Shown: in pieces, positions 53,501 to 62,131 of the stretch | Position numbering within the stretch: position 1 is the first letter of the stretch | Layout: every line of letters begins with the position of its first letter | Assembly: GCF_028289625.1 (NCBI RefSeq) | Contig: NZ_JANQOM010000071.1 | Coordinates: 1-64,000, forward strand | Direction: 5' to 3' | Origin: Winogradskyella sp. | GTDB lineage: Bacteria; Bacteroidota; Bacteroidia; Flavobacteriales; Flavobacteriaceae | DNA length: 64,000 bases | The notes under the pieces: model-generated | The model's database searches: none | Seen by the model: only the letters and a program-made list of their open reading frames with translations | What the model was told of the DNA's origin: nothing | Program-made: the position numbers and the translations under genes

Positions 53501-53848
53501 TTTCCCATCAGGAGTCCAACCTTGTACAATATCAGCACTTGGATGATAGGTGAGTCGCTTAGGTTCACCGCCTTCAGAAGGAATTATAAATACATCTACA
53601 TTGCCATCATACTGTGCGGTAAATGCAATCATTTTTCCATCATTAGAAAAATGTGGATTAGATTCATAGCCTTCATCACTGGTTAGTCTTATGGCTGTTC
53701 CTCCGTTAGTGGAAGCTTTCCATAAATCATTGGCATATACAAAGACTACATCATCACCATGAAGTGTTGGTTGTCTTAATAATTGTGTGCCTTGGGAAAA
53801 ACTAGCAAATGTGCAACAGCATACTAGCAATACAAAAAAATGTCGCAT
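50567..53848 (-). CDS. Tricorn-like S41 peptidase
   Basis: About 1093 residues from ATG at 53848, giving signal peptide MRHFFVLLVCCCTFASFSQG; a frame to 53980 is a longer, unsupported extension. N-terminal PD40 beta-propeller blades (FSNDGKMIAFTAQYDG, WTPDGKVLFRSS, WSPDGKYIAYTD), a Lys/Asp-rich linker (about 590-630), a PDZ-like LGKPGIDVNEGDYLLAMNG, and an S41 catalytic domain with ERNNGGGSAADYMIDV and the Ser nucleophile in INERAGSGGDLLPY. A secreted or periplasmic tricorn-like protease. Alone on its strand. Confidence 0.93.
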   Translation of the reverse strand: MRHFFVLLVCCCTFASFSQGTQLLRQPTLHGDDVVFVYANDLWKASTNGGTAIRLTSDEGYESNPHFSNDGKMIAFTAQYDGNVDVFIIPSEGGEPKRLTYHPSADIVQGWTPDGKVLFRSSREAQPTMTNKFFTISIKGGLPEALDIPRAAYGEISTDGEHIAYTPITSWDAEWRNYRGGQAMPIWVVNMKTKDLVRTSQPTKERHLDPVWLDGMVYFMSERDYTMNIWSFNLSTKEEKQITFHKKFDVKSLDASNNKIVYEQGGYLHVYDPSTGNTKQLSIDVKADLNFYRTKWDDVSAFQLTNPNVSPKGKRAIFEHRGEIFTVPKDKGTWINITNSPGVADRTPIWSPKGDKIAWFSDKSGEYQLMLADQDGQNAEAIKLPNPTFYFQPDWSPDGKYIAYTDTHFTIWIIDLETKKTKAIDTDRYAHPVRSMNPKWSPDSKWIAYAKQRDSHFKAIFVYNIASKKTIQITDPIADAISPVWDASGKYIYTLASTNYGLQSGWLDMSNYDPGANLKRSLYAIVLSADDKAPNLPKNDMEAVDKKDNKKDEDKGEKKDAKDKKDDKKDNGVTVSIDEEGIFDRAVALDLPARNYVALLKAPKHKVFIAESIPNERGLKVHSYDVEKEKATDFADGVSQMVASDDRKSILLRKGSSWVMAGTSAPSKPGKDNLKVNIKIKLDPKAEAHQIFKEGWRYMRDFLYVDNVHGAPWDEVYKWYAPWIDHVRHRTDLNYVVDIMSGEVAVGHSYVSGGDFPDVDFVSVGLLGCDFEYDNGNYKISKIYSGERWNPNIDAPLGKPGIDVNEGDYLLAMNGKRLNANTNPYELLEQTAGREINITVNSTPSMTNARTVLVKPVRSERNLRGIDWIESNRRKVDKLSNGKLAYVYVPNTGGGGFTSFNRYYFSQQDKKGVIIDERNNGGGSAADYMIDVMSRELFGYFNSKAGDKRPWTTPIAGIWGPKVMLINERAGSGGDLLPYMFKMKNIGPLIGTRTWGGLVGTWDTPRFIDGGRMVAPRGGFYDIDGKWAVEGEGVAPDIEVIQHPKETSKGKDPQLERAVEEALKLLKGNEFELKPEPKAPIRWKRPAGYKSDN

Positions 53849-53936
53849 TTTAGTTGGTTTTAGGAAGTGATTAAATTCTGAATATTTAGTGTTCCTAAAG
53901 ATACAATATAGACAACGTGAATCTCGTAAAACAATG

Positions 53937-55640
53937 TTAAAAACCAACAGCTGTATCGTCTCCTCGATGGTCGGCACCACCTTCTAATGTGCCGTCTTCA
54001 AGTTTTAAAATGCCGTCGACTTTACCAATGATAGGAGTTTTAGTTTCATTTATAATATAACCTAGTGCTTTAAGCTGTTCTTTTAGTTTAGCACTGAATG
54101 AATTGGGTTCAATTCTAATCTCATCAGGCAACCATTGATTATGAAAACGAGGTGCATTGACAGCTTCTTGCATGGTCAATCCAAATTCATGGACATTTAA
54201 GAGGGTTTGTAAAACAGAGGTAATGATGGTTGATCCACCTGGAGTGCCAACCGACATATAGAAATCTCCATCTTTTTCTACTATCGTTGGCGTCATGGAA
54301 CTAAGCATGCGCTTCTCTGGCGCAATACTATTTGCTTCAGCACCGATGAGCCCATAATAATTAGGCTCTCCGGGTTTACTGCTAAAATCGTCCATTTCAT
54401 TATTCAAAAAAAATCCTAGCTCATCTACATAGAGTTTTGAGCCATAGCCTCCATTTAATGTTGTGGTTACGGCTATGGCATTTCCAAATTGGTCAACAAT
54501 GGAATAGTGGGTGGTTTCATCACTTTCATAGCCGACAATATGACCATGGGCAATGGAATCTACAGGAGTTGGTTCATCAAAAGAAAAGTTTTTCATTCTA
54601 TACTGAAGATAGATATCGCTCATTAAGGCTTCTACAGGAATATCCACAAAATCGGGATCTCCTAAATAATAGCTTCGGTCAGCATAGGCACGTTTTTCAG
54701 CTTCAACCAGAACTTGAATAGTTTTTAGTGAATTGTGACCATAGTCTTTAAGGTCGAAGGGTTCTACCATTTTCATGATTTGACCTAGACAAATACCGCC
54801 AGATGATGGTGGCGACATGGATGTAATTGTAAGGTCATCATACTGAAATGTAATTGGATCTCTCCATTTTGCTTCATATTTAGCTAAATCCTTTAAAGTA
54901 ATAATACTGCCTTTAGATTGAAGATAGTTTACTAGGACTTCGGCGATTTCTCCCTTATAGAACTCATCAGAGCCATATTTTGCTATACGCTCTAATGTAT
55001 ATGCTAAATTAGGATTACTAATGATATCACCCACTTTTAGATTTTTGTTATAAAGAATCTCTTTTTCATTGACCACTCTGAGTATACTATCATATGATAG
55101 AATTCTTTGTTCTTGTTTGTTAGTAATAGGATAACCATTTCTGGCAAGCTCAATAACTGGTTGTAGAATAGTTTCAACATCAAGCCTTCCAAAACGCTGT
55201 TGTGCTTTAAAAACACCTGCAATAGTCCCGGGAACTCCAACAGCCATACTTCCAACGGTGCTTAAATTTTTAATAACACCTCCATTATCATCGAGATACA
55301 TATGTTTAGTCGCTGCTATAGGTGCTTTTTCTCTATAGTCGAGTGCTCCTTTTGTTCCATCTGCCATTCTGTAGACCAAGAACCCACCACCTCCTAAGTT
55401 GCCAGCATAAGGATAGCAAACGGCTAGTGCCATCTCAGTCGCCATCATGGCATCAAAAGCATTTCCGCCTTTTTTCAGTATAGCAATACCTATTTCAGAA
55501 GCTTCCTTCCGAGCACTCACCACCATTGCTTTTTTGGCTATAAGTCCTCTTTTACTTGTGGTTGAAGCGTGTAATTCACGTTCATTTTTACAATTGAAAA
55601 AAGTAAATAAGACAAATAAAAGAAGTACAATACGAGTCAT
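53937..55640 (-). CDS. ggt: Gamma-glutamyltransferase
   Basis: 567 residues, N-terminal signal with Cys (LFVLFTFFNCKNE) suggesting a lipoprotein. The large subunit has GGNAFDAMMATEMALAVCYP and GGGGFLVYR. The autocleavage/nucleophile Thr is in ETTHYSIVDQFGNAIAVTTT, followed by LNGGYGSKLYV and FFLNNEMDDFS, and the C-terminal SVGTPGGSTIITSVLQTL. Hydrolyses or transfers gamma-glutamyl groups of glutathione in the periplasm. It overlaps the AcpH gene by 4 bases. Confidence 0.93.
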   Translation of the reverse strand: MTRIVLLLFVLFTFFNCKNERELHASTTSKRGLIAKKAMVVSARKEASEIGIAILKKGGNAFDAMMATEMALAVCYPYAGNLGGGGFLVYRMADGTKGALDYREKAPIAATKHMYLDDNGGVIKNLSTVGSMAVGVPGTIAGVFKAQQRFGRLDVETILQPVIELARNGYPITNKQEQRILSYDSILRVVNEKEILYNKNLKVGDIISNPNLAYTLERIAKYGSDEFYKGEIAEVLVNYLQSKGSIITLKDLAKYEAKWRDPITFQYDDLTITSMSPPSSGGICLGQIMKMVEPFDLKDYGHNSLKTIQVLVEAEKRAYADRSYYLGDPDFVDIPVEALMSDIYLQYRMKNFSFDEPTPVDSIAHGHIVGYESDETTHYSIVDQFGNAIAVTTTLNGGYGSKLYVDELGFFLNNEMDDFSSKPGEPNYYGLIGAEANSIAPEKRMLSSMTPTIVEKDGDFYMSVGTPGGSTIITSVLQTLLNVHEFGLTMQEAVNAPRFHNQWLPDEIRIEPNSFSAKLKEQLKALGYIINETKTPIIGKVDGILKLEDGTLEGGADHRGDDTAVGF

Positions 55641-56239
55641 AGGTTATACAGTTGTTTAAGCTCTAAACGTTTATTATTACTAAAAATGATTAATTCTTCA
55701 AAAAATGCGGTAAAATCTTCTTCAAAGTCTTGGTAGTATTCCTTTAGTTCTTTTGTGGCTCCATTCATCCTTGAAATCCCTCTAGTTCTACGATTCATGC
55801 CATTTAAAACCGATTGAATACCATCAATACTAGCGTAACTCAAAAGCCAATTACCTTCTATCATTATTGGAGAAATATGTTGATACCTTGCTGGTAGAAT
55901 GTCCATCTGTCTTTTTAGGCTTTGATAAAAACCCTCAACATAATCTGCTAAGGGTACATTAGAATAATTCTTCCAATTCTTAGCTAAAAAATGGTCGTAG
56001 AAAATATCAACGATAACACCACTGTAGTGCCCATAATTTTTGTGTAGCCTTTTAGTACTTTTTCTAAAGATTGAATGAGCGTCGGTAAAGGTATCAATGG
56101 CTCTATGAAGTAGAATACCTACTTGTAATTCATCCGTATAAGATTTGTATTTTTTACCTCTCACACCATCTGCCATAAAGTTACCAATGGTTATTAGTTC
56201 ATTATCTCCTGATAGGTATATATGAGCTAGAAAATTCAT
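55637..56239 (-). CDS. acpH: Acyl carrier protein phosphodiesterase (AcpH/DUF479)
   Basis: 200 residues. The start MNFLAHIYLSGDNELITIGN with FMADGVRGKKY, the HRAIDTFTDAHSIFRKSTKR block and VIVDIFYDHFLAKNW are diagnostic of AcpH, an HD-like enzyme that removes 4'-phosphopantetheine from ACP. Metal-binding His and Asp residues are intact. First gene of a pair with ggt (4-base overlap) and divergent from glmM, with 70 bases between the starts. Confidence 0.88.
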   Translation of the reverse strand: MNFLAHIYLSGDNELITIGNFMADGVRGKKYKSYTDELQVGILLHRAIDTFTDAHSIFRKSTKRLHKNYGHYSGVIVDIFYDHFLAKNWKNYSNVPLADYVEGFYQSLKRQMDILPARYQHISPIMIEGNWLLSYASIDGIQSVLNGMNRRTRGISRMNGATKELKEYYQDFEEDFTAFFEELIIFSNNKRLELKQLYNL

Positions 56240-56284
56240 TCGTCGAATTTACAAATTCATAATAACAAAATACGTTTTAGATAT

Positions 56285-56292
56285 TATATTTG
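56285..56292 (+). promoter_or_regulatory. Putative -7 promoter element for glmM (TATATTTG)
   Basis: TATATTTG matches TAnnTTTG exactly, 17 bases before the glmM ATG. No clear -33 TTG. Confidence 0.5.
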
Positions 56293-56309
56293 CTGAAAAT
56301 CAAAAACCT

Positions 56310-57698
56310 ATGACTTTAATAAAATCTATCTCTGGAATTCGCGGTACTATTGGTGGTGCTGTTGAAGAGAATTTAACACCAATTGATGCGGTTAAATTTG
56401 CCGCTGCCTATGGTACTTGGATTAAACAACAACGCCATAAGGAGAACTATAGGGTAGTGGTTGGGAGAGATGCGCGTATTTCTGGTGAAATGATTCAGAG
56501 CTTGGTGATGAATACGCTAGTAGGCATGGGCATTCATGTGATAGACTTAGGTTTGTCAACCACACCTACGGTTGAAGTTGCCGTACCCATGGAACATGCG
56601 GATGGTGGCATTATACTTACGGCAAGTCATAACCCGAAACAATGGAATGCCTTGAAACTATTGAATCATAAGGGTGAATTTTTAAATGGGGTTGAAGGCA
56701 AAAAGATATTGGAGATTGCTGACTCTGATAACATGACTTTTGCAGAAGTTGATGATTTAGGCAAAATCACAAAAAATGATGCCTATATCGATATGCATAT
56801 CGATGAGGTTTTAAAGTTACCACTAGTAAACAAGAAAGCTATTAAAGCTGCTAAGTTTAAAGTGGTTGTGGACGGTGTCAATTCAACAGGCGGCATCGCT
56901 ATTCCATTACTATTGGAACGCTTAGGTGTCCATGCTGTGAAATTATATTGTGACCCAACAGGACATTTTCCACATAATCCAGAACCATTAAAGGAACACT
57001 TGGGAGATTTAGCGGAAGCTGTCGTTAAACATCATGCTGATTTTGGGATTGTTGTTGATCCAGATGTGGACCGCTTGGCTTTTATGGATGAAAAAGGAGA
57101 GATGTTTGGTGAAGAATACACCTTAGTAGCCTGTGCTGATTATGTGCTGAGCAAAACCCCAGGTAATACGGTGAGTAATATGAGTTCAACCAGAGCCTTG
57201 AGAGATGTTACGGAGAAACACGGTGGAATGTATGGGGCTAGTGCTGTAGGGGAAGTGAATGTTGTGGAACTTATGAAGAAAAACAATGTAGTGATAGGTG
57301 GTGAAGGCAATGGTGGTATTATTTATCCTGAATTGCATTACGGTAGAGATGCACTAGTTGGTGTAGCCTTGTTCTTAAGTCTTCTGGCCGAAAAGAAAAT
57401 GACCGTTAGTGAGTTAAGAGCAACATACCCGAATTACTATATGAGTAAAAAGAAAATTCAGTTGACACCCGAGTTAGATGTGGATGCAATTTTAAGTGCT
57501 ATAGAATCGAATTATAGTGATGAAAATATAACAACAATTGATGGTGTTAAAATTGATTTTGCTGACTGTTGGGTACACTTGCGAAAAAGTAATACCGAAC
57601 CAATCATTAGAATATACACTGAAGCACAATCTCAAGAAGCTGCGGATAGCTTAGCCAATCGATTTATAGCAGAAATTAAGGCAGTTGCTAATATTTAG
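56310..57698 (+). CDS. glmM: Phosphoglucosamine mutase
   Basis: 462 residues. Substrate and metal sites are visible: SGIRGTIGG near the N-terminus, the phospho-Ser loop LTASHNPKQWNALKLL, metal-binding DPDVDRLAFMDE and sugar-binding GEGNGGIIYPELHYGRDA, with RKSNTEPIIRIYTEA at the C-terminus. Interconverts glucosamine-6-P and glucosamine-1-P for peptidoglycan and lipid A. It is followed by the aminotransferase gene after 29 bases, with a promoter element between. Confidence 0.9.
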   Translation: MTLIKSISGIRGTIGGAVEENLTPIDAVKFAAAYGTWIKQQRHKENYRVVVGRDARISGEMIQSLVMNTLVGMGIHVIDLGLSTTPTVEVAVPMEHADGGIILTASHNPKQWNALKLLNHKGEFLNGVEGKKILEIADSDNMTFAEVDDLGKITKNDAYIDMHIDEVLKLPLVNKKAIKAAKFKVVVDGVNSTGGIAIPLLLERLGVHAVKLYCDPTGHFPHNPEPLKEHLGDLAEAVVKHHADFGIVVDPDVDRLAFMDEKGEMFGEEYTLVACADYVLSKTPGNTVSNMSSTRALRDVTEKHGGMYGASAVGEVNVVELMKKNNVVIGGEGNGGIIYPELHYGRDALVGVALFLSLLAEKKMTVSELRATYPNYYMSKKKIQLTPELDVDAILSAIESNYSDENITTIDGVKIDFADCWVHLRKSNTEPIIRIYTEAQSQEAADSLANRFIAEIKAVANI

Positions 57699-57706
57699 TA
57701 TCTTTG
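57699..57706 (+). promoter_or_regulatory. Putative -7 promoter element for the class V aminotransferase (TATCTTTG)
   Basis: TATCTTTG matches TAnnTTTG exactly, directly after the glmM stop and 21 bases before the next ATG. Confidence 0.5.
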
Positions 57707-57727
57707 AAGCTCAATTAAAACTATTTC

Positions 57728-59239
57728 ATGGCCCTGATTTCTGACATTAAGAAAAATGCTATTGCTAATTTAGAGGCTTATTTTGGTCAATTCAGAAGGC
57801 ATATCATTGGTCAGGATCAAACCTTCGTGTCTCCATTTGGTGAACAAAAAATCATCTATACGGATTGGACCGCTTCGGGTCGTTTGTACAGACCTATAGA
57901 GGAAAAGTTGCTAAATGATTTTGGCCCTTTTGTGGCGAACACCCACACTGAAACTACGGTGTCTGGTACTGCAATGACCAAAGCTTACCACAAAGCAAAG
58001 CATATTATAAAAGAACATGTAAATGCCAATGAAGACGATGTTTTAATTGTCTGTGGCAATGGTATGACAGGAGTGGTTAATAAGTTTCAGCGTATTTTGG
58101 GACTCAAGGTACCTGAGAATTTGAGGCAATATGCAGATATTCCAAACGAAATACGCCCTGTAGTTTTTATATCACATATGGAACACCATTCCAATCAAAC
58201 CTCATGGTTAGAGACTATGGCTAAAGTGGAAGTAGTACCACCAAATGAGGATGGGCTGTTTAGTCTTGAAAACCTTGAAGTACTGCTTGAACGCTATAAA
58301 GATTGTACCCTTAAAATATGTTCTATTGTTGGCGGCTCTAATGTTACTGGGATTCAAACTCCATACCATGATGTGGCTAAACTGATGCACAAACATGGAG
58401 GTGTTTGCTTCGTGGATTTTGCTTGTTCTGCACCTTATGTGGATATAGATATGCATCCTGAAGATGAGGAGGCTCAATTGGATGCTATTTTCTTTTCACC
58501 TCATAAATTCTTAGGTGGCCCAGGTACCTCAGGTGTTTTGATATTCAATAAAGAACTATATAATAATATGGTACCTGATTGTCCTGGTGGTGGTACCGTA
58601 AGTTGGACCAATCCTTGGGGCGAACATAAGTATATTGATGACATTGAAGACCGTGAAGATGGTGGTACTCCAGGCTTTCTTCAAACTATAAGAACAGCAC
58701 TTTCCATTAAACTGAAAGAGCAAATGGGAGTGGCCAATATATTAGAACGCGAGCACGAGTTAATTGCTATTATTTTTAAAAAGTTGGAGTCCATTCCGAA
58801 TATAAATATACTTGCTGGTCAACATAAAAATCGGTTAGGAGTGATTTCGTTTTATATTGATGATTTACATTACAATTTAGGTGTTAAACTATTGAATGAT
58901 CGATTTGGCATTCAAACACGTGGAGGCTGCAGTTGCGCCGGGACTTATGGTCATTTTTTATTGCATGTAGATCAGCAAACCTCTAAAGAGCTAACCGATG
59001 AGATTTCTATAGGGGATTTGGTACGCAAACCCGGTTGGATACGTATGTCCATTCATCCAACGACAACAAATGAGGAAATAGAGTTTGTTTGTGATAGTAT
59101 TATAGCTTTAGCTAAACATCACGACGCATGGTCGAAGGATTATGAGTACTCACGTTGTAATAATGAGTTTATTCACAAATCACAAATTGACAAACCATGC
59201 AGTGCTACTAATGTAGATCATTGGTTCGATTTAGATTAG
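57728..59239 (+). CDS. Class V aminotransferase-fold PLP enzyme (cysteine desulfurase-like)
   Basis: 503 residues, longer than typical class V enzymes (about 400). TDWTASGRLYRPIEEKL opens the chain, HMEHHSNQTSWLE follows, the PLP-binding Lys is in FFSPHKFLGGPGTSGV (about residue 258), and the RGGCSCAGTYGHFLLHVD motif carries Cys residues near the active site. The precise reaction is not evident; it may be a Cys lyase-like or aminotransferase enzyme. The stop overlaps the acyltransferase gene by 4 bases on the opposite strand. Confidence 0.82.
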   Translation: MALISDIKKNAIANLEAYFGQFRRHIIGQDQTFVSPFGEQKIIYTDWTASGRLYRPIEEKLLNDFGPFVANTHTETTVSGTAMTKAYHKAKHIIKEHVNANEDDVLIVCGNGMTGVVNKFQRILGLKVPENLRQYADIPNEIRPVVFISHMEHHSNQTSWLETMAKVEVVPPNEDGLFSLENLEVLLERYKDCTLKICSIVGGSNVTGIQTPYHDVAKLMHKHGGVCFVDFACSAPYVDIDMHPEDEEAQLDAIFFSPHKFLGGPGTSGVLIFNKELYNNMVPDCPGGGTVSWTNPWGEHKYIDDIEDREDGGTPGFLQTIRTALSIKLKEQMGVANILEREHELIAIIFKKLESIPNINILAGQHKNRLGVISFYIDDLHYNLGVKLLNDRFGIQTRGGCSCAGTYGHFLLHVDQQTSKELTDEISIGDLVRKPGWIRMSIHPTTTNEEIEFVCDSIIALAKHHDAWSKDYEYSRCNNEFIHKSQIDKPCSATNVDHWFDLD

Positions 59240-60123
59240 GCTTTCTTCGGAGCTTTGTCTTTATGCTTCCAGCGCTTGTGGGTCCACAAGTAAAATTCAG
59301 GTTTAGCTTTGATTTGTTCTTCTAAAAGACGGTTGAATTTTTGGGTTATTTTAAATTCGGGTTCCACTTCTGGGTTTTCAGAAAGTGATACAATTTCAGC
59401 CTCATAATAACCGCGTTTCACTTTATCAATCTTTAAAAAACCAATAGGGTAGTTGTACTTTTTAGCGACTGCTTCTGCACCTATAAAGCAAGGGACATTA
59501 ATTCCCATAAAATCAAGCCATACGTTGTTAACGCGCAATTTGGGAGATTGATCACTCAAGAAAGCAATCATGCGCTTTTCCTTCTTTCTATGAAGTGCTT
59601 TTATGCGGCCAATTGCTTTTCTTGAACTTATGAGTTCGGTGTTATATTTTGACCTGATTCGTCTTACTAAATTGTCAAAATAAGTATTGGCAATTGGCTT
59701 GTATAGGACGAGTCCAGGAATAGTAATATGAGATTGTAACATTATGGACCACTCATAGCTTGCATAATGCCCAAACATTAAGATGGAACTATTTTCTGAA
59801 TCCTCTAGAGCCTTTATTTTTTCAGCGTTTTTGAGTACAAATCGCTTACTTAATTGATGTTTTGAAATGCTTAGTGTTTTTACCATTTCTAAAAACAAGT
59901 CACATAGATGTTTGTAAAATCTTTTAGTAATGGTATTGATTTCTTTTTCAGACTTATCAGGGAAAACTAATCTTAAGTTACCTTTTACTGTCGATTTTCT
60001 GTAGCCAAAAATTCTATAAATAAAAAAGCAGATGATGTCAGATAAGGCATAGAGCAACCTAAATGGCAACAAGGAGATTAACCATAATATTGGATAAATT
60101 AATATGTAAGCAATAAGTTGCAT
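59236..60123 (-). CDS. Lysophospholipid / lipid A acyltransferase (LpxL-HtrB family)
   Basis: 295 residues. N-terminal membrane helix (about 1-30), the HX4(D/E) catalytic motif in MFGHYASYEWSIM, the LSDQSPK and WLDFMGINVPCFIGAEAVAK segments, and the C-terminal EQIKAKPEFYLWTHKRWKH. Adds a secondary acyl chain to Kdo2-lipid A at the inner membrane, or a related acyl transfer. Divergent from the rhomboid gene with 56 bases between. Confidence 0.85.
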   Translation of the reverse strand: MQLIAYILIYPILWLISLLPFRLLYALSDIICFFIYRIFGYRKSTVKGNLRLVFPDKSEKEINTITKRFYKHLCDLFLEMVKTLSISKHQLSKRFVLKNAEKIKALEDSENSSILMFGHYASYEWSIMLQSHITIPGLVLYKPIANTYFDNLVRRIRSKYNTELISSRKAIGRIKALHRKKEKRMIAFLSDQSPKLRVNNVWLDFMGINVPCFIGAEAVAKKYNYPIGFLKIDKVKRGYYEAEIVSLSENPEVEPEFKITQKFNRLLEEQIKAKPEFYLWTHKRWKHKDKAPKKA

Positions 60124-60155
60124 AAAAGCGTGTTCTTTCTGAAGCGCAAATATAT

Positions 60156-60163
60156 TATATTTG
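60156..60163 (+). promoter_or_regulatory. Putative -7 promoter element for rhomboid (TATATTTG)
   Basis: TATATTTG matches TAnnTTTG exactly, 17 bases before the rhomboid ATG, the same spacing as at glmM. Confidence 0.5.
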
Positions 60164-60179
60164 GTTTAATAGATATTTT

Positions 60180-60833
60180 ATGTACAATTTAGATCCTGTT
60201 ACCATCGCGATTATTGCGGCAAATGTTATTATGTCATTAAAGGGTTTTGATGACCGTTTGTTTTTTGAAAAATACAAGTTCAATGTAGGCAGTATAAGAC
60301 GTGGAGAACAGCTTAGAATGTTGAGTTCGGGGTTTTTGCATGTGGATAGCATGCATTTATTTTTCAACATGTTCACTCTTTATTTTTTTGCAAACCCTGT
60401 TATTATTGAGCTTGGCAGGCTCAATTTTATAATTATTTATTTTGCGAGTCTAATATTCGGCAACTTATTATCACTATATTTTCATAAGGAGGAATATTGG
60501 TACAGTGCCGTTGGTGCAAGTGGTGCAGTTACTGGTGTGCTATATGCAGCGATTTTACTTCAGCCAGAAATGCGTTTAATTATGTTTTTTATTCCAATAG
60601 AGATTCCTGGTTATGTATTTGGAATAGGCTATCTCTTATATTCTATATATGGCATGAAGAATAGAATTGGCAATATTGGTCATGATGCCCATTTTGGTGG
60701 TGCAGTTGGCGGTTACGCCGTCACACTGATTTTAATGCCTAGCTTATTTGAAACAGATTTAGGTCATGTAGGATTATTGGCTATACCAATAATTATTTTA
60801 TATGTGCTCTACAAAACGGGGAAACTAAACTAA
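60180..60833 (+). CDS. Rhomboid family intramembrane serine protease
   Basis: 217 residues, six membrane helices. Catalytic Ser in AVGASGAVTGVLYA (about residue 117), catalytic His in HDAHFGGAVGGY, and HVDSMHLFFNMFTLYFF in helix 2 with the usual Asn. A cytoplasmic-membrane protease that cuts transmembrane segments. It converges with the TlpA-like gene, 4 bases apart. Confidence 0.93.
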   Translation: MYNLDPVTIAIIAANVIMSLKGFDDRLFFEKYKFNVGSIRRGEQLRMLSSGFLHVDSMHLFFNMFTLYFFANPVIIELGRLNFIIIYFASLIFGNLLSLYFHKEEYWYSAVGASGAVTGVLYAAILLQPEMRLIMFFIPIEIPGYVFGIGYLLYSIYGMKNRIGNIGHDAHFGGAVGGYAVTLILMPSLFETDLGHVGLLAIPIIILYVLYKTGKLN

Positions 60834-60837
60834 ATTT

Positions 60838-61992
60838 TTATTGATTTTCAATAAGTGACTTAATTCTGTTTTCTAATTGTTGACCTCTCAAATTTTTATC
60901 GACAATCTTTCCATCTTTATCTAAAATGAACGTCGCAGGAATGGCATTAATATTGTACAATTTAGCGACTGGGTCATTAAAATACTGTAGATTGGAAACG
61001 TGATTCCACGTCAATCCGTCTTTTTCAATGGCACTTAACCAAGCTTGCCTCGGATTTTGCTGCCTACTTTGCCCATCTAAAGATACACCAATGATTTCTA
61101 GACCCTTATCATGATACTTCTCGTAAACCTTAACGACGTTAGGATTTTCTCTTCTACATGGTCCGCACCATGCTGCCCAAAAATCAATAATAGTAACTTT
61201 TCCTTTTAAGTCATTGAGACTAATCATATTACCATCTGGGGTGGGGGCTTCAAAATTTGGAGCTACCTTGCCAATAGCTAAAGCCGCTTCCTTTTTACTT
61301 TCTTCAGCAAGAATTTGTACGGTTATATTTAAAGTTTTCCCTTTAGGTGTTGCTTTTAAATCTTCACTTAAACTATTATAGGCCTTAACTACTTTTTTGC
61401 CATCGATACCTCTGACCTTGGTTTGCTGTTCTAACAATATTAAAGAAACAAAACTATTTGGATTTTCGTTTATATAATTAAATCCATAATCTAAAACCCT
61501 ACTTTGTTCACTTTTTAGTTTTTCTTCCAAGGATTTCACTTTAGCAGTATCTTTCTTATAAATGGCTTGGCGCCTTTCTATATGAATCTCTTGTAATTCA
61601 GATATCATAGCTTGTAAGCCATCATTGAACTTTTTATATTCATCATTAATCTGAGAACCGTTAATTTCTGATGCATTAATATCATCTTTATTGAAACCAA
61701 TAGATATAGCTTCATTATCCAATAGAAAAGCAAGGGGTCTTTGAACATTGTCAATCTTAAGGAAATATTGCCCTGGGTTATCTATGTTTCCCTCAAAAAC
61801 AAACTTTTCATTCATAACAATAGCTGTATCAATAGGAGTTTGTCTTCCTCTTTCATCAGCAGCCATAATATAGGCTCTTATACCATTATAAATACCAGGC
61901 GCATCAACATTAATTACATAACCATCAGATTTTGTATCCGATTTACAAGAGATAAATAAAATTGAAATAAATAAAACAAGTACTGATTTCAT
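60838..61992 (-). CDS. TlpA-like thiol-disulfide reductase with DUF4369 domain
   Basis: 384 residues with lipoprotein signal (MKSVLVLFISILFISCKSD; Cys at about residue 16). The N-terminal part is DUF4369-type (about 20-130); an internal helical linker follows. The C-terminal thioredoxin-like domain contains DFWAAWCGPCRRENP with the CGPC pair and a cis-Pro INAIPATFILDKDGKI. Likely an outer- or inner-membrane-tethered periplasmic redox protein. Bacteroidota-typical arrangement. Confidence 0.9.
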   Translation of the reverse strand: MKSVLVLFISILFISCKSDTKSDGYVINVDAPGIYNGIRAYIMAADERGRQTPIDTAIVMNEKFVFEGNIDNPGQYFLKIDNVQRPLAFLLDNEAISIGFNKDDINASEINGSQINDEYKKFNDGLQAMISELQEIHIERRQAIYKKDTAKVKSLEEKLKSEQSRVLDYGFNYINENPNSFVSLILLEQQTKVRGIDGKKVVKAYNSLSEDLKATPKGKTLNITVQILAEESKKEAALAIGKVAPNFEAPTPDGNMISLNDLKGKVTIIDFWAAWCGPCRRENPNVVKVYEKYHDKGLEIIGVSLDGQSRQQNPRQAWLSAIEKDGLTWNHVSNLQYFNDPVAKLYNINAIPATFILDKDGKIVDKNLRGQQLENRIKSLIENQ

Positions 61993-62106
61993 AAGAAAAA
62001 ATTTAATTCTACAAATATAAAAACTATGCTTAAAACATCTAAAAAGTGGATGTAAATTAAATCTTAAAATCCTTCTGACTTCCCTTAGGAATCCCGTATT
62101 TTACAA

Positions 62107-62114
62107 TACTTTTG
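62107..62114 (+). promoter_or_regulatory. Putative -7 promoter element for mnmE (TACTTTTG)
   Basis: TACTTTTG matches TAnnTTTG, 17 bases before the mnmE ATG. Confidence 0.5.
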
Positions 62115-62131
62115 CAACAAAGTAAAGAATT